Assembly (NCBI RefSeq): GCF_050859505.1
Contig: NZ_CP193934.1
Coordinates: 1-64,000, forward strand
DNA: 64,000 nucleotides
Reading direction: 5' to 3'
Source of the DNA: Marinirhabdus sp050859505
GTDB lineage: Bacteria > Bacteroidota > Bacteroidia > Flavobacteriales > Flavobacteriaceae
In this document: positions 17,972-28,600 of the stretch, piece after piece
How positions within the stretch are numbered: the stretch's first letter is position 1
Layout of the letters: each line of letters begins with the position of its first letter
Made by a program: the position numbers and the translations under genes
The notes under the pieces: model-generated
Database searches by the model: none
Seen by the model: the letters and a program-made list of their open reading frames with translations, nothing else
Told to the model about the DNA's origin: nothing

Positions 17972-18903
17972 TTATAAACAATTGTTAACAACCTTAGTTT
18001 ATAACTTGTTCATATTAAAAGCCTTATATGATTTGTTTATTTCAATTGAAATGTTACTTTAGTACTATCAAAACAATACAACTATTGTTAGATACATAAA
18101 GTAACGTTCTTTATTTCTTTTTGAAAATTGTTTGACGAGCTAACGGTTCCTTGCGAATGGTTAGGTTGGAGATTTTTAAAAAGTTCGGAAGTAGTTTTTG
18201 AAGGATGCTTTCAGCAATGCAAATTGTATGAATCGCCTACAACAAGAACATTAATACTTCTTTCTTGAAATCGGTCACAGCTGCAGGGGTATAATAAACT
18301 TGCATTACATTGTAAAGATGAGCTGGTAACGGCAGTTTTCACAAGAAGCCATAACAAAGTGCCTAGCACATTGTTATGGCTTTTATTGTTTAGTCCCTCA
18401 CCGAAAGCTGATGCTCAGCCTGTGGCTGATTTCACCTTTCGACTCTCCCGGAGGGAGAGTGAGAGAACTATTACGCTTGGTATTATAATCAATTTTTTTA
18501 CGAAGTAACTATCAGTAAATAGCTTTAGCACTCGTCTGTAACAAGTGGTATCCAGAAACATTTCAGCTTAAACAGCTACTAAAATTTCATATCGTTCAGC
18601 GAAGCAGTCTTTCCTCTTTATTCTTTGCTCTTTCTTCCTTCCCTTCAAAGCAAAGCGCCCTCACCTCTCACACTACCAAAAACTAATTTCTAATTGAACA
18701 TCCTTTACAACGTCACCCAGAGTGGTTCCGCTTTTTCTGCGGAATTGTATCGAAGGGCTAAATATTAAAAAACTATTAAACTTTCAACCAACCGCAGTCC
18801 TCCCCTTTTAAAGACCCGCCTAAATCCGTATCTTTGCAACCCGTAATTTAGGATTACGAAATCTATACAAATTTCATTTTCAACCGAAATAAAATTCCTC
18901 TAT
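17972..18903. other. 930-base region without a recognisable gene
   Basis: No open frame on either strand looks like a protein. What can be seen: a strong hairpin with T tail at 18345-18388; a perfect palindrome ACTCTCCC GGA GGGAGAGT at about 18440-18460; a GGTTCCGC...GCGGAATT hairpin with flanking TCACCC and GAAGGGC at 18711-18760, the shape of a repetitive palindromic element; and a TATCTTTG box (18829-18836) that probably serves icd. Bases 18060-18345 may encode a small RNA ended by the hairpin, but no known class was recognised. Confidence 0.55.
18345..18388 (+). terminator. Strong intergenic hairpin with T tail
   Basis: AAGCCATAACAA / TTGTTATGGCTT plus GTGC / GCAC, one A:A mismatch, a three-base loop and a T-rich tail. 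No gene precedes it for 370 bases, so it either ends an unannotated RNA or is a remnant. Confidence 0.7.
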
Positions 18904-21132
18904 ATGACTAAGACCGCCAAAATTATTTACACCAAAACAGACGAAGCCCCCTATTTAGCCACACATTCCTTTTTACCTATTGTAAAAGCGTTTACAAAAC
19001 CTTCTCATATTTCAATTGAAACAAGGGACATTTCACTGGCGGCTCGTATTTTAGCAACTATGGCGTCGTATTTAAAAGAAGAACAGCGTGTCACTGATGC
19101 GCTTTCAGAATTGGGCGAATTGGCAAAAACACCAGAAGCCAACATCATTAAACTACCAAATATTAGTGCATCAGTACCGCAACTTATTGCGGCGATTTCA
19201 GAATTACAGGAAAAAGGCTTTGCCATTCCAGACTATCCTGAAAATCCAACAACCGACGAAGAAAAAAATATAAAGACTGCCTATGACAAAGTAAAAGGTA
19301 GCGCCGTGAATCCTGTACTCCGTGAAGGAAATAGCGACCGTCGCGCACCAAAGGCTGTAAAGAACTATGCAAAGAAGAATCCGCACCGTATGGGTGCCTG
19401 GAGTGCCGTTAGTAAAACCCACGTTTCCACAATGAGCAAGGGCGATTTTTTCCATACAGAGCAATCCGTTACATTACAGAAAGCAGGTTCTGTAGCTATC
19501 GTTTTAAATGGCGAAGATGGATCAAAAACAACGCTAAAAGAAAATATTGCCGTATTGGAAGGTGAGATTATTGACGCTTCGGTGATGGAAAAGAAAGCCT
19601 TACTTTCATTTTTGAAAGAGCAAGTACAAGATGCAAAAGATAAAGGCGTATTATTTTCATTACATATGAAAGCGACAATGATGAAGGTAAGTGATCCAAT
19701 TATTTTTGGTCACGCCGTTCGTGTGTTTTTTGCCGATGTTTTTGAAAAGCACAGTCAAACCTTAAAAGATGCAGAAGTGGATCCTAACAACGGTTTTGGA
19801 GATGTATTGAGTGATATTGAAAAACTTCCAGAGACAAAAAGAAATGAAATTTTAGCCGATATTGACAAGGAGCTGGCAAACAACCCAGACCTGGCAATGG
19901 TGAATAGCGACAAAGGCATTACCAACCTACACGTACCAAGTGATGTAATTATTGATGCTTCTATGCCAGCGATGATTAGAACCTCCGGGCAAATGTGGAA
20001 TGCAGCAGGGAAACAACAAGATACCAAAGCTGTGATTCCAGATAGTAGCTATGCCGCTATTTATGAAGCTACTATTAATTTCTGTAAAAATAATGGTGCC
20101 TTTGACCCTACTACCATGGGAACAGTGCCAAACGTAGGTTTAATGGCTCAAAAAGCTGAAGAATACGGATCTCACGATAAAACATTCGAAATTCAAAAAA
20201 ATGGTACTGTTGAAGTAATTGATAACAACGGAACCGTTTTAATGAAACACAACGTAAGTGAAGGCGATATCTGGCGTATGTGCCAGGTAAAAGACCTTCC
20301 AATTCAGGATTGGGTGAAACTTGCGGTAAATCGTGCAAGAGCAACTGGATGGCCAACTATTTTCTGGTTGGATAAAGACAGAGCACACGATGCTGAGTTG
20401 ATTAAAAAAGTAAATACATACTTACCCAATCACGATACCAGCGGATTGGAACTAAAAATATTATCTCCTGAAAAAGCGACCGATTATACGCTGGAGCGTG
20501 TTAAAAAAGGAGAGAATACCATTTCGGTAACTGGAAATGTACTAAGAGATTACTTAACCGACCTCTTCCCTATTTTGGAATTAGGCACCAGCGCCAAAAT
20601 GTTATCTATCGTCCCACTCATGAATGGTGGTGGTTTATTTGAAACTGGCGCAGGAGGTTCTGCACCCAAGCACGTTGAACAGTTTGTAGAAGAAGGACAT
20701 TTGCGATGGGATTCTTTAGGTGAATTTTTGGCCCTGGCGGTTTCTTTAGAGCATTTAGGTTCTACCTATGATAATAGCAATGCGATTGTTTTGGGTGAAG
20801 CCCTAGATGATGCTACTGAAAAGTTATTGGAAAATAAAAAAGGCCCTTCCAGAAAAGTAAACGAAATTGACAACAGAGGTAGTCACTTTTACTTGGCAAA
20901 ATACTGGGCCGAAGCACTAGCAAACCAGGATAAAGATAAAACCTTAAAGAATAGATTCGAACCAATCTCAGAAAAACTGAATGCTAACGAAGAAACTATT
21001 TTAAAAGAACTTCTTGATGCACAAGGTGCCACAGTAAATATTGAAGGCTATTATTACCCAAATGAAAACAGGGTAAATGAGGAAATGCGAGCTAGTAAAA
21101 CACTCAATGATATACTTTCGGAAATTGCTTAA
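18904..21132 (+). CDS. icd: Isocitrate dehydrogenase (NADP+), monomeric type
   Basis: The 742-residue monomeric IDH oxidatively decarboxylates isocitrate to 2-oxoglutarate in the TCA cycle and supplies NADPH. The start KIIYTKTDEAPYLATHSFLP, the substrate-site region VLREGNSDRRAP, NPHRMGAWS, FWLDKDRAHDAELI and the later GGLFETGAGGSAPKHV are diagnostic for this type, which is unrelated in length to the 420-residue dimeric enzyme. A TATCTTTG -7 box lies at 18829-18836. A palindromic hairpin, perhaps the terminator, follows at 21179. Confidence 0.97.
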   Translation: MTKTAKIIYTKTDEAPYLATHSFLPIVKAFTKPSHISIETRDISLAARILATMASYLKEEQRVTDALSELGELAKTPEANIIKLPNISASVPQLIAAISELQEKGFAIPDYPENPTTDEEKNIKTAYDKVKGSAVNPVLREGNSDRRAPKAVKNYAKKNPHRMGAWSAVSKTHVSTMSKGDFFHTEQSVTLQKAGSVAIVLNGEDGSKTTLKENIAVLEGEIIDASVMEKKALLSFLKEQVQDAKDKGVLFSLHMKATMMKVSDPIIFGHAVRVFFADVFEKHSQTLKDAEVDPNNGFGDVLSDIEKLPETKRNEILADIDKELANNPDLAMVNSDKGITNLHVPSDVIIDASMPAMIRTSGQMWNAAGKQQDTKAVIPDSSYAAIYEATINFCKNNGAFDPTTMGTVPNVGLMAQKAEEYGSHDKTFEIQKNGTVEVIDNNGTVLMKHNVSEGDIWRMCQVKDLPIQDWVKLAVNRARATGWPTIFWLDKDRAHDAELIKKVNTYLPNHDTSGLELKILSPEKATDYTLERVKKGENTISVTGNVLRDYLTDLFPILELGTSAKMLSIVPLMNGGGLFETGAGGSAPKHVEQFVEEGHLRWDSLGEFLALAVSLEHLGSTYDNSNAIVLGEALDDATEKLLENKKGPSRKVNEIDNRGSHFYLAKYWAEALANQDKDKTLKNRFEPISEKLNANEETILKELLDAQGATVNIEGYYYPNENRVNEEMRASKTLNDILSEIA

Positions 21133-21178
21133 ATCTTAAAAAACTAGCATAAAGGTCAACTAATTAGTATGTCTGGTT

Positions 21179-21240
21179 GAGCGCAGTCGAAACCTTTTTA
21201 AATTAAAAGGTTTAAATTAGTTCTCGACTGCGCTCGAACA
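21179..21240. repeat. Long palindromic repeat after icd
   Basis: GAGCGCAGTCGA on the left pairs with TCGACTGCGCTC on the right, and the interior also pairs through AACCTTTT / AAAAGGTT. This is a REP-like palindrome of the TTCGACTGCGCTC kind seen scattered in flavobacterial genomes. It may act as a transcript end for icd. Confidence 0.75.
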
Positions 21241-21311
21241 GAGATTTCCAAACTTATTTTTTTAGTCCTACTCAATTTTAATTAACTGCTGGTTCATACT
21301 TTTATAAAAAA

Positions 21312-23678
21312 TTGCACTTGAAAAATCTCTTATGGCTCCTATGTTTATTTGTAAGCATTACAGCTTTCTCTCAGGAAAAATATACCCTTAGCGGTGTTGT
21401 TTCTGAAGCTTCCTCTGGCGAAACATTGCTAAACGTTAACGTTATTATTCCTTCCCTTCAAACGGGAACAATCACTAATGAATATGGTTTTTATTCCATT
21501 ACATTATCAGAGGGAACGTATGACGTTTATTTCAGTAATATTGGTTTTATGACGCTTCAAAAAACCATCATGCTTACTTCAAATACTTCAGTAAACATAA
21601 ATCTTGACGAAGACACCCAACAATTAGACGAGGTAATTATAAAAGCAGACGTAGAAGCGCTCAACATCCGTAAGCCAGAAATGAGCGTGAACAGACTGAC
21701 TGCAGGAACCATAAAAAAAATTCCTGTAGTTTTAGGCGAGAAAGACGTGATTAAAGCCATTACACTACTCCCAGGAGTAACGAATGCAGGGGAAGGCGCT
21801 AGTGGTTTTAACGTTCGTGGTGGTTCGGCAGACCAGAATTTGATTCTGCTGGACGAAGCTACACTTTATAATTCTTCGCATTTGTTCGGTTTCTTTTCGG
21901 TTTTTAATCCAGATGCTATCAAAGATTTAACGTTGTATAAAGGTGGAATTCCCGCACGGTATGGTGGACGCATTTCTTCAGTGTTGGATATCTATCAAAA
22001 AGATGGAAATTTAAAACAATTTGAGGCCAATGGTGGCATTGGACTGGTGGCCAGCAGATTGTTACTGGAAGGGCCTATTAAAAAAGACACCGCGGCATTT
22101 TTAATAGGTGGGCGTAGTAGTTATGCACATTTGTTTTTACCGCTTTTTGACAATGATAATATTGCCTATTTCTACGATTTAAACACCAAGATTAGTTATA
22201 ATATCAACAAAGACAACAGGCTGTTTCTTTCGGGTTATTTTGGTCGTGATGTGTTTGAAATTGCAGATAGCTTTAGCAACAATTTTGGAAATACGACCGT
22301 TAATTTACGTTGGAATCATTTATTTAACGACCAGATTTTCAGCAATCTTTCCCTGATCTATTCAGATTATTATTACGGATTGGAACTGGGTTTCGTAGAA
22401 TTCGATTTTGATAGCGGTATTAAGAATTTTAATTTAAAATATGACTTCACCCAATATGTTTCAAATAAGATAAAGCTTCAGTATGGTTTAAACGGAATTT
22501 ACTACCAGTTTAATCCAGGTGAAATAAATCCTACGACTCAAACTTCTGGAATTAATCCTTTTAAAACCACTAAAAAGTATGCTACCGAAAACGCAATCTA
22601 TGCCGATGCAGAGATAGAACTTACAGATAAACTTTCTTTTCAGGCAGGTGTACGACTTTCCACATTCGCAAGATTGGGACAAGATGCTTTAAATGTATAT
22701 GAAAATGACAATCCCATTCTCTATAACAGCGATCTGGATATTTATCAAAAAGCAACACCTATAGATACGATTTCTTTTAAAAGGAGTGATGTTATTGAAA
22801 GTTATGCAAACCTGGAGCCCAGACTTTCGGTTGCCTATCAGTTAAACGAAACTTCGTCTATAAAAGCCAGTTACAATCGCACAGCACAATATATTCACCT
22901 AATTAGTAATACCACATCTCCTACTCCGTTTGATATATATGCTCCCAGCGGAAAATTTATAGAACCACAAACCGCAGATCAGGTAGCCTTTGGTTTTTTC
23001 AAAAAATTTGAAGATTTTTCCTTAGAGGCCGAAACTTTTTACAAAACCGTAGACCATCGCTTAGATTATGTAGACGATGCCAATTTAATTGCCAATGATG
23101 CCGTAGAACAAATTTTACTAAAAGGGGAGGCCAGAGCATACGGATTGGAGTTTTTACTAAGAAAAACAACAGGGAAATTACAAGGTTGGATCGCCTATAC
23201 GCTTTCCAAAAGTGAACAGCGAACACCCGGAAGAACAACCGAAGAAATTGGCATAAATGAAGGCCAATGGTACAATGCCGCCTGGGATAAACCTCATGAC
23301 ATTTCTATTACCGCCCAATACGAACTTAATGACAAATGGTCTTTTGGAGCAAATGCTATCTACCAAACCGGGCGACCCAGCACGTTTCCTAACGGCCAAT
23401 ATGAGTATAGCAACCTTGTAGTACCCGTTTATGAAGCAAGAAATAGTAGTAGGCTATCTGCTTTCCATCACGTAGATATTTCAGCGACCTGGACACCAAA
23501 AGCTAACAATCCCAAACGCTGGAAAGGAGAATGGGTTTTTAGCGTATACAATATTTATAACCGAAAAAACGCTGCTTCTATTTCCTTTAGCGAAAATACA
23601 GATATTGGCCAAAATGAAGCGGTTCGCTTGTCTATCTTCGGTATTATTCCTTCGGTTACCTATAACTTTAAATTTTGA
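21312..23678 (+). CDS. TonB-dependent outer-membrane receptor
   Basis: An outer-membrane beta-barrel importer energised by TonB. A signal peptide (about LLWLLCLFVSITAFS) is followed by a carboxypeptidase-D regulatory-like domain (residues 24-110), a plug domain (GEGASGFNVRGGSADQNLIL, then GFFSVFNPDAIKDLTLYKGG) and a 22-strand barrel ending in VTYNFKF with a terminal Phe. It has 788 residues from the first TTG. No ATG is available: an in-frame stop lies at 21279 and the only candidates are TTG at 21312 or TTG at 21318 (MKNLLWLL, preferred by signal-peptide form). It overlaps the downstream DUF4249 gene at TGATG, so the two form an uptake pair of unknown substrate. Confidence 0.92.
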   Translation: MHLKNLLWLLCLFVSITAFSQEKYTLSGVVSEASSGETLLNVNVIIPSLQTGTITNEYGFYSITLSEGTYDVYFSNIGFMTLQKTIMLTSNTSVNINLDEDTQQLDEVIIKADVEALNIRKPEMSVNRLTAGTIKKIPVVLGEKDVIKAITLLPGVTNAGEGASGFNVRGGSADQNLILLDEATLYNSSHLFGFFSVFNPDAIKDLTLYKGGIPARYGGRISSVLDIYQKDGNLKQFEANGGIGLVASRLLLEGPIKKDTAAFLIGGRSSYAHLFLPLFDNDNIAYFYDLNTKISYNINKDNRLFLSGYFGRDVFEIADSFSNNFGNTTVNLRWNHLFNDQIFSNLSLIYSDYYYGLELGFVEFDFDSGIKNFNLKYDFTQYVSNKIKLQYGLNGIYYQFNPGEINPTTQTSGINPFKTTKKYATENAIYADAEIELTDKLSFQAGVRLSTFARLGQDALNVYENDNPILYNSDLDIYQKATPIDTISFKRSDVIESYANLEPRLSVAYQLNETSSIKASYNRTAQYIHLISNTTSPTPFDIYAPSGKFIEPQTADQVAFGFFKKFEDFSLEAETFYKTVDHRLDYVDDANLIANDAVEQILLKGEARAYGLEFLLRKTTGKLQGWIAYTLSKSEQRTPGRTTEEIGINEGQWYNAAWDKPHDISITAQYELNDKWSFGANAIYQTGRPSTFPNGQYEYSNLVVPVYEARNSSRLSAFHHVDISATWTPKANNPKRWKGEWVFSVYNIYNRKNAASISFSENTDIGQNEAVRLSIFGIIPSVTYNFKF

Positions 23679-24490
23679 TGATGATGAAAAAATTGCTGTT
23701 TTTACTATTACTTGCGATTTGTTTTGGTGCCTGTGAAGATGTGGTCGAAGTAGATTTAAATGAAGGCACACCCAAACTGGTTATTGAAGCAAATTTCTTA
23801 AAACAAATAGCTATTGATGATTCCGTTTTAAGAATAACTTTGAGCAAAACCATTCCTTTTTTCAATGCAGAACCTGTGTTTGTCAATACAGCAATTGTAA
23901 CGATAACTCCAGAAAATGGAGCGGCTATTACAGTTCCTTTTATAGAAAACGGCAACTATGTACTTTCAAACCTGGAACCTGAGCCTGGAGTTGCCTACAC
24001 TTTAGAAATTGTAGTAGATGGTGAAACCTACACTGCCACAGAAACATTAGTTACCGGAGTCCCCTTGGAGTTTGTAGAACAAAAAAACGATGGCGGTTTC
24101 TCCAATGATGAAATTGAACTGAAAGCATTTTTTACAGATCCTTCCAATGTAGAAAATTATTACTTTTTTGAAGGGCTTTCCCCCAGAGGATATTTAGCAG
24201 ACACCTTCAGTGATGAGTTTTTTGACGGAAATGAAATTTTTGGGTTTTATTCTGTAGAAGATTTGGAGGCAGGAGACCAGGTTACCTTTTATCTGCACGG
24301 TGTAAATGAGCAATTTTATAATTTTATGTTCATCCTATTGCAACAAAGTGGTGACCAGGGTGGCGGTCCTTTTGAAACGCAACCCGCCACGGTACGTGGA
24401 AATATGCTTAATATTACCAATCCAGATAATTTTCCACTTGGGTATTTTCGGGTTTCTGAAGTATCTATCTTAACCTACACGGTAGAATAA
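23678..24490 (+). CDS. DUF4249 family lipoprotein
   Basis: A 270-residue exported protein with a lipoprotein-type signal (KKLLFLLLLAICFGAC, Cys then Glu-Asp) and a beta-rich body (VEVDLNEGTPKLVIEANF; YTLEIVVDGETYTATE) typical of DUF4249. This family is regularly found next to TonB-dependent receptors in Bacteroidota and is thought to be a surface or periplasmic partner. The start ATG overlaps the receptor stop as TGATG. ATG codons at 23681 and 23684 are equally possible starts. The ligand is unknown. Confidence 0.85.
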   Translation: MMMKKLLFLLLLAICFGACEDVVEVDLNEGTPKLVIEANFLKQIAIDDSVLRITLSKTIPFFNAEPVFVNTAIVTITPENGAAITVPFIENGNYVLSNLEPEPGVAYTLEIVVDGETYTATETLVTGVPLEFVEQKNDGGFSNDEIELKAFFTDPSNVENYYFFEGLSPRGYLADTFSDEFFDGNEIFGFYSVEDLEAGDQVTFYLHGVNEQFYNFMFILLQQSGDQGGGPFETQPATVRGNMLNITNPDNFPLGYFRVSEVSILTYTVE

Positions 24491-24527
24491 TATATTAATT
24501 GGCATTCAAAAGCTTTAAATTTGTAGT

Positions 24528-25343
24528 ATGAGTTTCCACAAAATTACCGAAGCAGATTCGCATTACGATCATTTAGAACAAATGAGTGTAAAAGAAGTGC
24601 TCAAAAATATAAATGATGAAGACAAAACAGTACCACTGGCTGTTGAAAAAGCACTTCCAGAAATTGAAATACTCACCACAATAGTTTCAGAAAAACTAAA
24701 AAATGGTGGACGTTTATTTTATATGGGTGCTGGAACCAGTGGTAGATTAGGTGTTGTAGATGCTAGTGAAATCCCTCCTACATTTGGAGTAGATCACGGG
24801 GTTGTTGTTGGACTTATTGCAGGTGGCGATATAGCGATTAGAAAAGCGGTAGAGTTCGCTGAAGATTCACAAAACCAAGGTTGGGAAGATCTCAAAAATC
24901 ATCAAGTTGGTATCAACGATGTGGTGGTTGGTATTGCAGCTTCAGGAACTACTCCCTATGTGATTGGTGCGTTGGAAAAATGTAATTCGCTTGGTATTGC
25001 GACGGGATGTATTACTTGTAATGAAGGTAGTCCGCTACACAAAACGGCGAAATTTCCCGTGGTTGTTATGGTAGGACCTGAGTTTGTTTCGGGAAGCTCC
25101 AGAATGAAAGCGGGTACCGCCCAAAAACTGGTGCTAAATATGATTTCTACTGCGGCTATGATCCAGTTGGGTCGCGTGAAAGGAAACAAAATGGTAGATA
25201 TGCAATTGAGCAACAATAAGCTCGTAGAACGTGGCACACGAATGCTCATGCAAGAATTAAATATGGATCAAGATAGCGCAGCTTCACTTTTACAAAAACA
25301 CGGCAGTGTTCGAAAAGCAATCACAGCATACCATAATGAATAA
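24528..25343 (+). CDS. murQ: N-acetylmuramic acid 6-phosphate etherase
   Basis: MurQ cleaves the lactyl ether of MurNAc-6-phosphate to give GlcNAc-6-phosphate and D-lactate during peptidoglycan recycling. The SIS domain shows FYMGAGTSGRLGVVDASEIP, GVVVGLIAGGD, VVVGIAASGTTPYVIGALE and VSGSSRMKAGTAQKLVLNM, all typical. The length of 271 is slightly short of the usual 300. A TAAATTTG box ends only four bases before the ATG, which suggests either a leaderless transcript or that the box is not the active one. It overlaps the next gene by eight bases. Confidence 0.95.
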   Translation: MSFHKITEADSHYDHLEQMSVKEVLKNINDEDKTVPLAVEKALPEIEILTTIVSEKLKNGGRLFYMGAGTSGRLGVVDASEIPPTFGVDHGVVVGLIAGGDIAIRKAVEFAEDSQNQGWEDLKNHQVGINDVVVGIAASGTTPYVIGALEKCNSLGIATGCITCNEGSPLHKTAKFPVVVMVGPEFVSGSSRMKAGTAQKLVLNMISTAAMIQLGRVKGNKMVDMQLSNNKLVERGTRMLMQELNMDQDSAASLLQKHGSVRKAITAYHNE

Positions 25344-25572
25344 CCGACCACAAAGACATACCGACAAACAATTATTGGTGAAAGGACTAAAGCGCTTGGC
25401 ACTTGCCTTACCTCTTTTAGTATTGACAACCTACGCCTTTACTTTTACTTTTCTAAATAAAGAAACCATTCCTATATATTACTTGCTTCCGCTAGCAATA
25501 CTTGGAATGGCTGCTACTATTTATTTGCTCTTCAACGGAATAAAACTTATCCTGAAGTCTCTTTTCAATTAA
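25336..25572 (+). CDS. Small two-helix membrane protein (DUF6095-like)
   Basis: A 78-residue protein with two membrane helices (ALALPLLVLTTYAFTFTFL and YYLLPLAILGMAATIYLLF) and a basic N-terminus. It resembles the small DUF6095 proteins of flavobacteria, which have no known function. The start at 25336 overlaps the end of murQ by eight bases, so it is probably translated from the murQ transcript. A bidirectional terminator follows. Confidence 0.75.
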   Translation: MNNRPQRHTDKQLLVKGLKRLALALPLLVLTTYAFTFTFLNKETIPIYYLLPLAILGMAATIYLLFNGIKLILKSLFN

Positions 25573-25613
25573 GGTGAGTTTTTACAAATATCGAATTATT
25601 CAAATTTAGGAAT

Positions 25614-25648
25614 AAAAAAACCGCCTCAAATTGAGGCGGTTCTTTCGT
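25614..25648. terminator. Bidirectional terminator between convergent genes
   Basis: AACCGCCTCAA / TTGAGGCGGTT with T tracts on both strands. It ends the murQ transcript and the minus-strand adhesin gene. Confidence 0.92.
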
Positions 25649-25669
25649 ACTATTAATTTGTGAACTGCA

Positions 25670-28600
25670 TTATTCAACAAACACTTTAAACACTTGGTTT
25701 CCAGTGCTAGCTTGCGCTTCAATTAAATACATTCCAGTACTTAATCTTGATAAATTGATTTGCCCTTCCGTTGCATTTATGCTTTCAGTTTGAACAACTT
25801 GTCCTGTTAAGCTATATACCGTTAATTTTTCAATAATTTGTGTTGTTGAAAAATTTAAAATATCCTTTACCGGATTAGGGTAAAAATTTAATGATAGTTC
25901 TTTGTTATCTGAAACTCCAAGTATCTCATCTGTATTAAATACGAAAGGACCTTCCCAGGCACTACCGTTTGAGCTACAAATAGATTTAACGTAAACTTCA
26001 TACGCTGTATTTGGAGTTAAGTTATCTAAAAGTACTTCAGTTACATTTGAAGAAACGCCTGTAGCAGCTCCTGGATATCCTGAACCTTCTAATTGTACAA
26101 TATACTCATATCCTCCTGCAGGAACTGTAGCAGGTGCTGTCCAGCTTAATAAAGCAGTAGTTTCTGTAATATCTGTTACAGAAATATCTGATGGAAACTC
26201 ACAGGCTGGAGTATTGTCGAACGCAGCAAGCTTATAGTTTCCAAAACGGCCTACATATCCCCAAACACGTACTAGTATTTCAGACCCAGGTTGCAGATTG
26301 GTTAATTCCATATAACTAAAGAAGCCTTCACCACCATCACCGTTACAGAAAATAGTTTCTAATGCACCACATGTACCTGCGTAGGCTTGCATTCCAGTAT
26401 CATCCATATATGGGTCACCACTGGTTCTAGTTTCTAAAGTTACATTTCCAGAATTTGGAACTATAACCGTATACCAAACATCTTTTCCCTTTTCTTCAAA
26501 TTCAAGCCCTTCACAAATCACTAATGGATCTGCAGCGTTGCGGGTAGCAGAAGTATTAGTACCAATTATAAAACTTGAATTAAAGTCTACTCCTACAGTT
26601 AAAGGAATACCAGCAACACATTCGTCGTTAGAAGGTGCTGGAGGTGATGGGTATACACATAACTCAAAATACGTTGGAATGGATGAAGCAGAAGAGCTTA
26701 CATTGACATAATAGGTTTCCCCAGCAACTAAATCGACTGTTTGTAAATAGCTAGTACATCCCTCGGTAAGCTGTGTGAAATTCCCTGGAACACCAGCGTA
26801 AACTCCCATTGAGGTTGGAGCACTTCCATTAATTAGGGTTCTTTTAAAAGTGTAATTAGCAGTGGTAGCTGGCACAAATGTGTACCATACATCGTCTGAA
26901 GTTGGCCCACATTGAGAATCTACTGAATGTGTAGCAGAGGCGGTAGCACCAACTACTGCATTTTCACAGATACCGTTCGTAGATTCTGTTAAAGCTAGTG
27001 CTCCAGCAGGCTCATCGTTTACCGGTGCGTCTGGAAACTGATATACACAAAGTGAAAACTCTCCCATTGGAACCTCACTCGCAATGGCTACAAAATAAGT
27101 TTGCCCCGCATTTAATTCTCTCGATAGAGAACGAGTAGAACACCCTCCAGAAAGTAATTCAGGATTTACAGAAGAACCACCAAAAAGAAACATATTGATA
27201 GGATCCCCTGTTACTTGTTCTACACCAAAAGCATATTCTGCAGTTTCAGTAGGAGTAAAACGGTACCAAAGGTCTGCATAGTTTGCATACGTTGGCGTAG
27301 TACACGTATATTCTGGAGACTGAGTAGCTCCTACAAAATTTCCTGTGATTGCATTGTTACAGTCGTAATCGTCTGATAATAACAAAACATTTGCTGTGGT
27401 AGGCTCATCGTTAAACCCTTGCACAGGATTAAATTCATAATTGAAATCATCCATAAATACATATTGTCCAGAACCAGTCCCAGAATGTTGTGGTTTAAAG
27501 GCAATATAACGGTGACCTAAACTAGTGTCATATCCGCTTAGATCTATGGTAAATTCGGTCCAGTTACCGGCTACAACAGTGGTTTGGTTCAATGAAGTAT
27601 CATCTAACAAAGTAAACGAAGCCAAGTCTGCTGGGTCTGTCATCGTACCTACTAGCATCGTAAAGTCTGCCTCATTAGAAGCTCTTTTGTTCATTCTAAA
27701 ACGAATTTGTTTGTCATTCGCCAAATCTGAAAATTCTGGAGTAATTAAATACAATCCTTCAGGATCGGCATTCGTAGCGAAGTACATTCTTAGCATTAAA
27801 TTATCTTCAAAAGCACTGATTCCAAAACTATTGTTGTAGGTTCTAAAATCTCCATTGGTGGTATCTACTACATTCCAACAAGGCTTTATTTCTTCTCCAT
27901 CTACATTCAGGCCTTCAAATCCGCTATTGTATTCAGCTACAAAAACATCACAAGCCGTTGTAAATTCCTCTGAAGCAATCCAGGCACCAAAGTCGTTTGC
28001 ATCACATTTTGCTCTTACATATCCAATGTAAGCAGTGTTTTGTCCTAAAGAAACTGTCTCCATCATATTGGTTGTTTCCGTTCCATTTGTTGTAGCATCT
28101 GGAGCAGGTAACGTAGCTTCTTGCACTAAATATTCCCAGGTAGTTTCAGCAGAGCCACTAGCAGTCCAGCTAAGATCTGCTGCATTAAACTGAACGTTTG
28201 TAGCAGTTACTCCAGTTACTTCTAAACATGAAGGAATATCTTCTATACAAACTGTATTAATAAGTAAAGACCTATTAATCTCTCCCCCGTGTTGAAACGC
28301 AAAATTTGCGTGCCCGTTATTTGGTAGATCTACAAAATAAACTTGATCTCTATCTGAAGTTAAGATAACAGATGTAATTTGCACAAAAGCTCCTGAACCA
28401 TCTATAGTTCCAACGTTTAAAGCTGGTGTAGCAGTACTACTACTGGTACCTGCTGTAAAACGTAAACGGTGTGTTCCATCGGTAGCATAAGACACGTCTG
28501 GTGAAATTGCCACAATATCTCCAGGAGCAGTATTGCTTGAGAAAAACAATTCGAACATATTCTTGTTGTATCCAGAAAACTCATAATCTACATACGCATA

